A stretch of DNA of 10,851 bases from an uncultured Clostridia bacterium (lineage in GTDB: Bacteria; Bacillota; Clostridia; Oscillospirales; Ruminococcaceae), in assembly GCA_937901465.1 (NCBI GenBank), contig CALGTU010000008.1:1-10851 (forward strand). Reading direction: 5' to 3'. Each line of letters starts with the position of its first letter. Within the stretch, counting starts at the first letter, position 1. Position numbers and translations under genes: made by a program. The notes under the pieces were generated by a model that saw only the letters and a list, made by a program, of their open reading frames with translations, searched no databases and was not told the origin of the DNA. Positions 6,979 through 10,851 of the stretch are shown here, in pieces.

Positions 6979-9482
6979 TTCTTTTCACCGCCAAGGATAA
7001 TTTCTCCCGTTTCGCCGTTTATAGTTATTGTTTCGCCATCTCTTATAAGCCTTGTTGCATTTTCAGCACAAACAACACAAGGAATTCCGTATTCTCTCGA
7101 AACGATAGCAGCATGACAGAGTATTCCGCCGTATTCGGTAACAATTCCGCCAAGCATAGCAAACTTTCCTGTCCAGCCTGTGTCCGTGAATTTTGTTATA
7201 AGGATATCTCCTTCTCTGAGTTTGTCTGTTTCATCAAGCGAACGGACAATTCTTGCAGTTCCCGTTGCTTTAAAACAAGAACAACCTATGCCGGAGAGTG
7301 CGTTGTCTGATTTTTTCGCTTCACCGTTCCCGAAAGAAGAACCTATCTCATTTTCACTTGTAAAGTTTCTGAATGAAGAATAATAAATCTTGTTTCTTGC
7401 GATTATTTTCATAAGGTCGTCCTTGCTGATTTTTCCGTCAAGAAGATTTTTTATGTCTTCAATTTTTGTATACCATATATCGTTTGCCGATGTAAGTATG
7501 CCTTCATTTACAAGAACTTCAGAAAGCCTTAATGTATAAGCTCTTATTATGCAGTAGAATCTTGTCGAAACATCTCTGAACTCTTCTCTCCACCAGAGCA
7601 TATTTCTCATTTCGGTAACATTCTTTTCAAACTTCTTATAAGCCGATGAAGAAGTGTTGTTTCTTACCTTTTCCATTTCCTTTCTGAATTCTTCACCAAG
7701 ACGTAAAGAATCCTTTTCGGGTGAACATTCATCGCCTAATATACAAGCACCCTTTACATCGTTTATAACTGTCTTTATGTCTTCATAGAAAGAAGGATAA
7801 GTAACATCAAGTTCCTTTTTCGAATGATAACCAAACTTTTCTATGTAACTAAAAACCATGTCCCCGAAAGGAGCGTCATTAAGATTTTCCTTTATTTCGT
7901 CCACACTTTTCTCTGTCCAGAAAGAATAAGCGTTTTCGTCTGTTCTTATGATTCTGCTTATGTTCCATATTTCATAGAAGGGAAGAAGATGTGAAACATT
8001 ATCAAGCCCGCCTATAAGTGTAAAATATCCACCCTGAGTTGTGTGTTTTAAAATTTTGTCCTTATAAAGTGACTGATGAATTGTGTTTATGAAAATCTGT
8101 CTGAAATAGGTGCTTTCACTGTCAAGATAATCCGTGAAGACAAGTTTTCTCCATTTTTCCTTTATTTCTTCTGTTGAAAAATCACTGTCCTTGTTTTCAA
8201 AATAATTTTCATATCTCGAAAGAAGATCAGCCTTTATCTTTTCGGCATTCTTGTTTCTTTCCTTAACGATTTTCTTCTGCATAGAAGCCATCTTGGCAAT
8301 ACCGAAAAGAGTTTTCAAAGTAACCGAAGTAGTAACTCCATCGCCCTCGTATGTTATCTTAACGCCGAGTTCGTTGTCAAAATCCCTTTCCTTATATCCG
8401 GGAACTTTCGACATAGCGGCCTTCGCAACGCTTAAATTCCAGTAAGGCCTGCCATAAAACATATCGCCGAGTTTTTTGTCAACTTCCTTGGGCTTCAAGA
8501 TTTTTGATTCTGTTAAAAACTTTCTGAATTCACTTTCCCATATGTATTCGTATAAACTCCACATATAAGGAGTGCATACAGTCGCCGAAACACCGCCGTC
8601 TTTGAAGTCAGCAGTTGTCCATTGGTCAGAAATTCCGCCATAGAGGATTTTTGTTATCGCTCTTGCCTGAAGAATAAATAATTCTCCGTTTTCATAAGCG
8701 AATTCTATGTCACAGGGGTATCCGAAAAGTGCCTGAATACGAATAGCCTTGTCTGCAATTTCCTTTACATTCTGTTCTGTAAGAAGTTCGCCCGATGTGA
8801 GTGTAACTTCTCTGTCCCACCAGTTATAAGAATATCTTTCGGCATTCACCTTTCCGCTTACAAGATTTTCTCCCTGTCCTTTTGTGGCCTCAATAAGAAT
8901 TTCCTTGTCGTTTCCGCTTATGGGGTTAACGGTAAAAGCAACGCCACTTACTTCAGAATCAACCATTTCTTCTATGATAACCGACATTCCCGCTTCGTCG
9001 GCAGGAATACCGTTTGCCGCAAAATAAGAAAGAACAGTTTCAGAATATGTTGAAAGATAACATTTCGCAACAGCGTCTGCTATCTCGTCAATGCCTTTCA
9101 TATTTATGAATGTGTCATACTGCCCCGCAAACGAAAGACCGCTCAAATCTTCCTTTATTCCGCTGCTTCTTACAGCGTATTTCTTATCGGGATTTATGTA
9201 TTTTTCGATTTCAGCCTTTATTTCATCGGGGATAGTAAGCCCTTCGTAAAGTTCTGATATCTTTTCAGCAGTATCCTTTGCGTTATTCTTTGAAACAACT
9301 TTTAAAAGAAGATGAACCTTGCATTCATTCTTGTTTTCAGAAACAGTTTTTGCAAAAATGTCATTTCCGAGAACAATTCCCGCGGGGATATTGAACCCAC
9401 TGTTTTTCATAAAAGAAAGAAAGGCGGCCTTGTTGCCGACTTCTCTCGCGTCAAGCTTTTCTTCAAGACGATAAATTCCCAT
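6975..9482 (-). CDS. RPH-like dikinase A (PEP-synthase-related ATP-grasp + phosphohistidine protein)
   Basis: Predicted cytosolic dikinase using ATP to phosphorylate a swivelling histidine and then an unknown acceptor, releasing AMP and Pi. Parts of the 835 residues: PPDK_N ATP-grasp domain about 1-280 (YAVRSSG at 102-108, SFAGQYDTF at 117-125, SVIIEEMVDSEVSGVAF at 167-183, KGQGENLVSG at 201-210, CDIEFAY at 257-263, ILQARAIT at 270-277); helical middle domain about 285-725, rich in Trp and Tyr, presumably the acceptor site; phosphohistidine domain about 731-835 with GGILCHAAIVSREYGIP and catalytic His790. As in rifampicin phosphotransferase and unlike PEP synthase (about 800 residues with a PEP barrel), no pyruvate-binding barrel follows. 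All ATP-site residues I can judge look intact, unlike in its paralogue at 2225-4606. AAAGGA at 9494-9499 lies 11 bases before the ATG. It sits between CarS and PSS, so a lipid alcohol is a reasonable guess for the acceptor; drug resistance is the alternative. Confidence 0.87.
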   Translation of the reverse strand: MGIYRLEEKLDAREVGNKAAFLSFMKNSGFNIPAGIVLGNDIFAKTVSENKNECKVHLLLKVVSKNNAKDTAEKISELYEGLTIPDEIKAEIEKYINPDKKYAVRSSGIKEDLSGLSFAGQYDTFINMKGIDEIADAVAKCYLSTYSETVLSYFAANGIPADEAGMSVIIEEMVDSEVSGVAFTVNPISGNDKEILIEATKGQGENLVSGKVNAERYSYNWWDREVTLTSGELLTEQNVKEIADKAIRIQALFGYPCDIEFAYENGELFILQARAITKILYGGISDQWTTADFKDGGVSATVCTPYMWSLYEYIWESEFRKFLTESKILKPKEVDKKLGDMFYGRPYWNLSVAKAAMSKVPGYKERDFDNELGVKITYEGDGVTTSVTLKTLFGIAKMASMQKKIVKERNKNAEKIKADLLSRYENYFENKDSDFSTEEIKEKWRKLVFTDYLDSESTYFRQIFINTIHQSLYKDKILKHTTQGGYFTLIGGLDNVSHLLPFYEIWNISRIIRTDENAYSFWTEKSVDEIKENLNDAPFGDMVFSYIEKFGYHSKKELDVTYPSFYEDIKTVINDVKGACILGDECSPEKDSLRLGEEFRKEMEKVRNNTSSSAYKKFEKNVTEMRNMLWWREEFRDVSTRFYCIIRAYTLRLSEVLVNEGILTSANDIWYTKIEDIKNLLDGKISKDDLMKIIARNKIYYSSFRNFTSENEIGSSFGNGEAKKSDNALSGIGCSCFKATGTARIVRSLDETDKLREGDILITKFTDTGWTGKFAMLGGIVTEYGGILCHAAIVSREYGIPCVVCAENATRLIRDGETITINGETGEIILGGEKN
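6976..6989 (-). promoter_or_regulatory. Start region of pssA: GGTGA site and TTGA overlap
   Basis: GGTGA at 6985-6989 is six bases upstream of a TTG start whose last two bases belong to the TGA stop of dikinase A (TTGA). The weak start codon and shared bases suggest that pssA is translated mainly by ribosomes that terminate on dikinase A, which would tie the amounts of the two proteins. Confidence 0.6.
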
Positions 9483-9502
9483 TTTCTAACTTATCCTTTC
9501 GG

Positions 9503-10096
9503 TTAAAACATATTTTTTCTCAGATGACAGAAATATAAAAGCATATTGAATACTATATGCGTTAAAGCACCGACAATTACATAAACGAAATAATACCATA
9601 TCGGCAACGGACAGAATATGCATACAACAAGAACACAACCGAAAACCGAGTCCGCCTGATCAAAGAATATGAAAAAAACTTTCTTTATTCCCTTAACATC
9701 GTTCTTGCCCGGAGTTATATCAAGCCTTCTCTTTATAAAACTGTTGGGAAGTTCAAACAAAGCATATGCAAATCCCGATAAAGCCCCCGTCAATATGTTA
9801 TAAACGGGGGAACTTTCATAATTTCTGTAAAAATAATTGTGTTCATAGATAAAAGTGTTGTTTTCTGAGATAATTCCCCATATAAAAGAAAAAATCATTC
9901 CCAGAAAAATCATTCCTATAAATCCTTTGAAAGTCTTGTTATCCCCGAAAACACGCTTCCCGTCAGAAAAATTCTTTCCGAAGTCAACAGGCTTTTTCAG
10001 AAAATCGCATACTTTTATCTTGCACCATACCATATTCATAACCCCGGCAAGTATTATTGGCAGAAGGGTTATATACATTTCAGCAAGTCTTTCCAT
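9503..10096 (-). CDS. carS: CarS-like CTP-dependent lipid cytidylyltransferase (CDP-archaeol synthase family)
   Basis: Integral-membrane enzyme expected to react CTP with a phosphorylated lipid, giving a CDP-lipid and pyrophosphate. CarS is best known from archaea, where it makes CDP-archaeol; CdsA is the distant bacterial counterpart. Visible hallmarks: PVDFGKNFSDGKRVFGDNKT at about 36-55, giving the GDNKTFKG nucleotide motif at 51-58; SFIKRRLDITPG at 119-130, the counterpart of the CdsA S-x-x-K-R signature; and the metal-binding DQAD at 146-149. The loop between these two motifs is a few residues longer than I expect for archaeal CarS. The 197 residues have about five hydrophobic segments, a little more than the archaeal length. 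AAAGGA at 10103-10108 stands seven bases before the ATG; the preceding stop is 10 bases away and the next gene starts 20 bases downstream. It probably feeds the PSS in this operon. The gene symbol names the family and does not prove archaeol as substrate. Confidence 0.83.
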   Translation of the reverse strand: MERLAEMYITLLPIILAGVMNMVWCKIKVCDFLKKPVDFGKNFSDGKRVFGDNKTFKGFIGMIFLGMIFSFIWGIISENNTFIYEHNYFYRNYESSPVYNILTGALSGFAYALFELPNSFIKRRLDITPGKNDVKGIKKVFFIFFDQADSVFGCVLVVCIFCPLPIWYYFVYVIVGALTHIVFNMLLYFCHLRKNMF

Positions 10097-10106
10097 AAAT
10101 TATCCT

Positions 10107-10851
10107 TTAACGATAGATGAATTTAAGGTTTGCAACCTCATAGATATTCATTCTCATATCCGAGAAACAATCGTCTGATAAAACATCTTTTATAGAATTA
10201 AGACTGTAATTCTCAGGCTTTTCTTTAAGAGGAAGCAGAAGATTTACCGCAGAAATTCTCTGCCCTGTAAATTCGGCGATGTATCTTCCGTTATATTTTT
10301 TACAGAATTCCTTGAAAACTTCAAATTCAAAGGTTTCTTCAAAAGGATCTCCCGCAATATATCTCGTGCAGTCCCTCACACCTCTGCTTTCGGGATTTTC
10401 AATATCGTTTCTTGCGATTCTTATTCCTGCTTCATTTCCCGAAACAGAAACAGAAATCTTTACAGCAGGGTGATCCGATGAATTTTTAAGAATGATATAA
10501 ACAGTGTGGAATATAATCCATGAAAATCTTTTTGGTGATGCACTTATAAAAAGATTATCGTCCTCACATTCAAACTGTAATACCGAAGCTTTTCTTCCTG
10601 CGAATTTTTTCAGGATATTTTCATTTCCCTTAAAAAAGTCATTCAATGAAAACACCGATGCTTCGAGATCCTTTTCAGTAATGTAAAGGCTGTATTCCTC
10701 TCTGTGCTTCTGTGTTCTCAGTATGTTGTAACAGTCATTGAGGATTTTAGAAAGACTTTCCATTTCGTCATACATTTCTTCTGAACCGAGATATTCCTCT
10801 ATCTTTGCAAGATTACGGCTTATCTCATAGACATATTCCTTTACATTGGCT
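10107..10851 (-). CDS. Degenerate histidine-kinase-like protein, partial at the 5' end
   Basis: The C-terminal 248 residues are visible; the frame is open through the right edge (10851), so the true start is outside the window and the ATG at 10773-10775 is internal. The part encoded by 10851 to about 10630 is helical and resembles a dimerisation region, with no clear phospho-acceptor histidine. The part at about 10625-10215 has the shape of a GHKL/HATPase domain: LQFECEDDNLFISASPKRFSW, then beta strands KISVSVSG and AGIRIAR, a helix EFEVFKEFCKKYNG and the final strand NLLLPL. The ATP-binding residues appear lost: the N-box Asn positions are His and Ile (IIFHTVYIILKNS) and the DxGxG loop reads NDIEN. 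About 35 residues follow the domain. It lies 10 bases before carS, so it may be a regulatory or scaffold pseudokinase of the operon. Kinase-like fold is moderately sure; activity is doubtful. Confidence 0.6.
   Translation of the reverse strand, partial: ANVKEYVYEISRNLAKIEEYLGSEEMYDEMESLSKILNDCYNILRTQKHREEYSLYITEKDLEASVFSLNDFFKGNENILKKFAGRKASVLQFECEDDNLFISASPKRFSWIIFHTVYIILKNSSDHPAVKISVSVSGNEAGIRIARNDIENPESRGVRDCTRYIAGDPFEETFEFEVFKEFCKKYNGRYIAEFTGQRISAVNLLLPLKEKPENYSLNSIKDVLSDDCFSDMRMNIYEVANLKFIYR

Noticed and set aside
6975..9482. Call as phosphoenolpyruvate synthase (ppsA).
   Set aside because: The C-terminal PEP/pyruvate-binding barrel is missing; the protein ends about 45 residues after the catalytic histidine.
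2225..9482. Two rifampicin-resistance phosphotransferases.
   Set aside because: The domain layout fits, but both genes are embedded in and overlap lipid genes, and there are no other signs of a resistance island. Kept only as an alternative.
1..10851. CRISPR array, tRNA/rRNA, insertion sequence, attachment site or riboswitch.
   Set aside because: No direct repeats, terminal inverted repeats, transposase, tRNA-like fold or long untranslated leader seen; apart from the short gaps and the disrupted first 219 bases the window is fully coding.

Overview
The window looks like a chromosomal piece of an AT-rich, low-GC Gram-positive bacterium, probably a clostridium of the Ruminococcaceae/Oscillospiraceae kind. 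The grounds are the strong A/T bias, AGGAG/AAAGGA ribosome binding sites, short U-tract terminators and a phosphatidylserine synthase and decarboxylase of clostridial type. The organism cannot be named from the sequence alone.

Layout. Positions 1-1113 (+ strand) hold the radical SAM half of a cobalamin-binding-type radical SAM protein. Its N-terminal part is not in frame, so the gene is truncated or frameshifted. A symmetric hairpin at about 1116-1148 ends this gene and also the convergent operon. From 1150 to the right edge everything is on the minus strand and packed as one transcription unit read right to left: (1) a degenerate histidine-kinase-like protein running off the edge; (2) a CarS-type integral-membrane CTP:lipid-phosphate cytidylyltransferase; (3) an 835-residue dikinase built like rifampicin phosphotransferase; (4) phosphatidylserine synthase, started at TTG; (5) phosphatidylserine decarboxylase; (6) a UbiA-superfamily prenyltransferase; (7) a second, divergent dikinase of 793 residues; (8) a tandem GNAT protein of the YghO type. 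Neighbours overlap by 4-8 bases or are 2-20 bases apart. No intergenic stretch is long enough for an obvious internal promoter.

How the genes may work together (inference). Steps 2, 4 and 5 form a recognisable path: lipid phosphate to CDP-lipid, to a serine lipid, to an ethanolamine lipid. The two dikinases have the ATP-grasp and phosphohistidine domains but no C-terminal PEP/pyruvate barrel, so they probably phosphorylate something other than pyruvate. A lipid alcohol that feeds the CarS-like enzyme is an attractive candidate. UbiA + CarS + CDP-alcohol serine transferase + decarboxylase is also the late order of reactions in archaeal ether-lipid synthesis, although no glycerol-1-phosphate dehydrogenase or GGGP synthase lies in the window. 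The GNAT protein could acylate the product. The cluster is the best candidate here for an undescribed system: a dedicated, non-housekeeping membrane-lipid pathway with dikinases as the unusual component.
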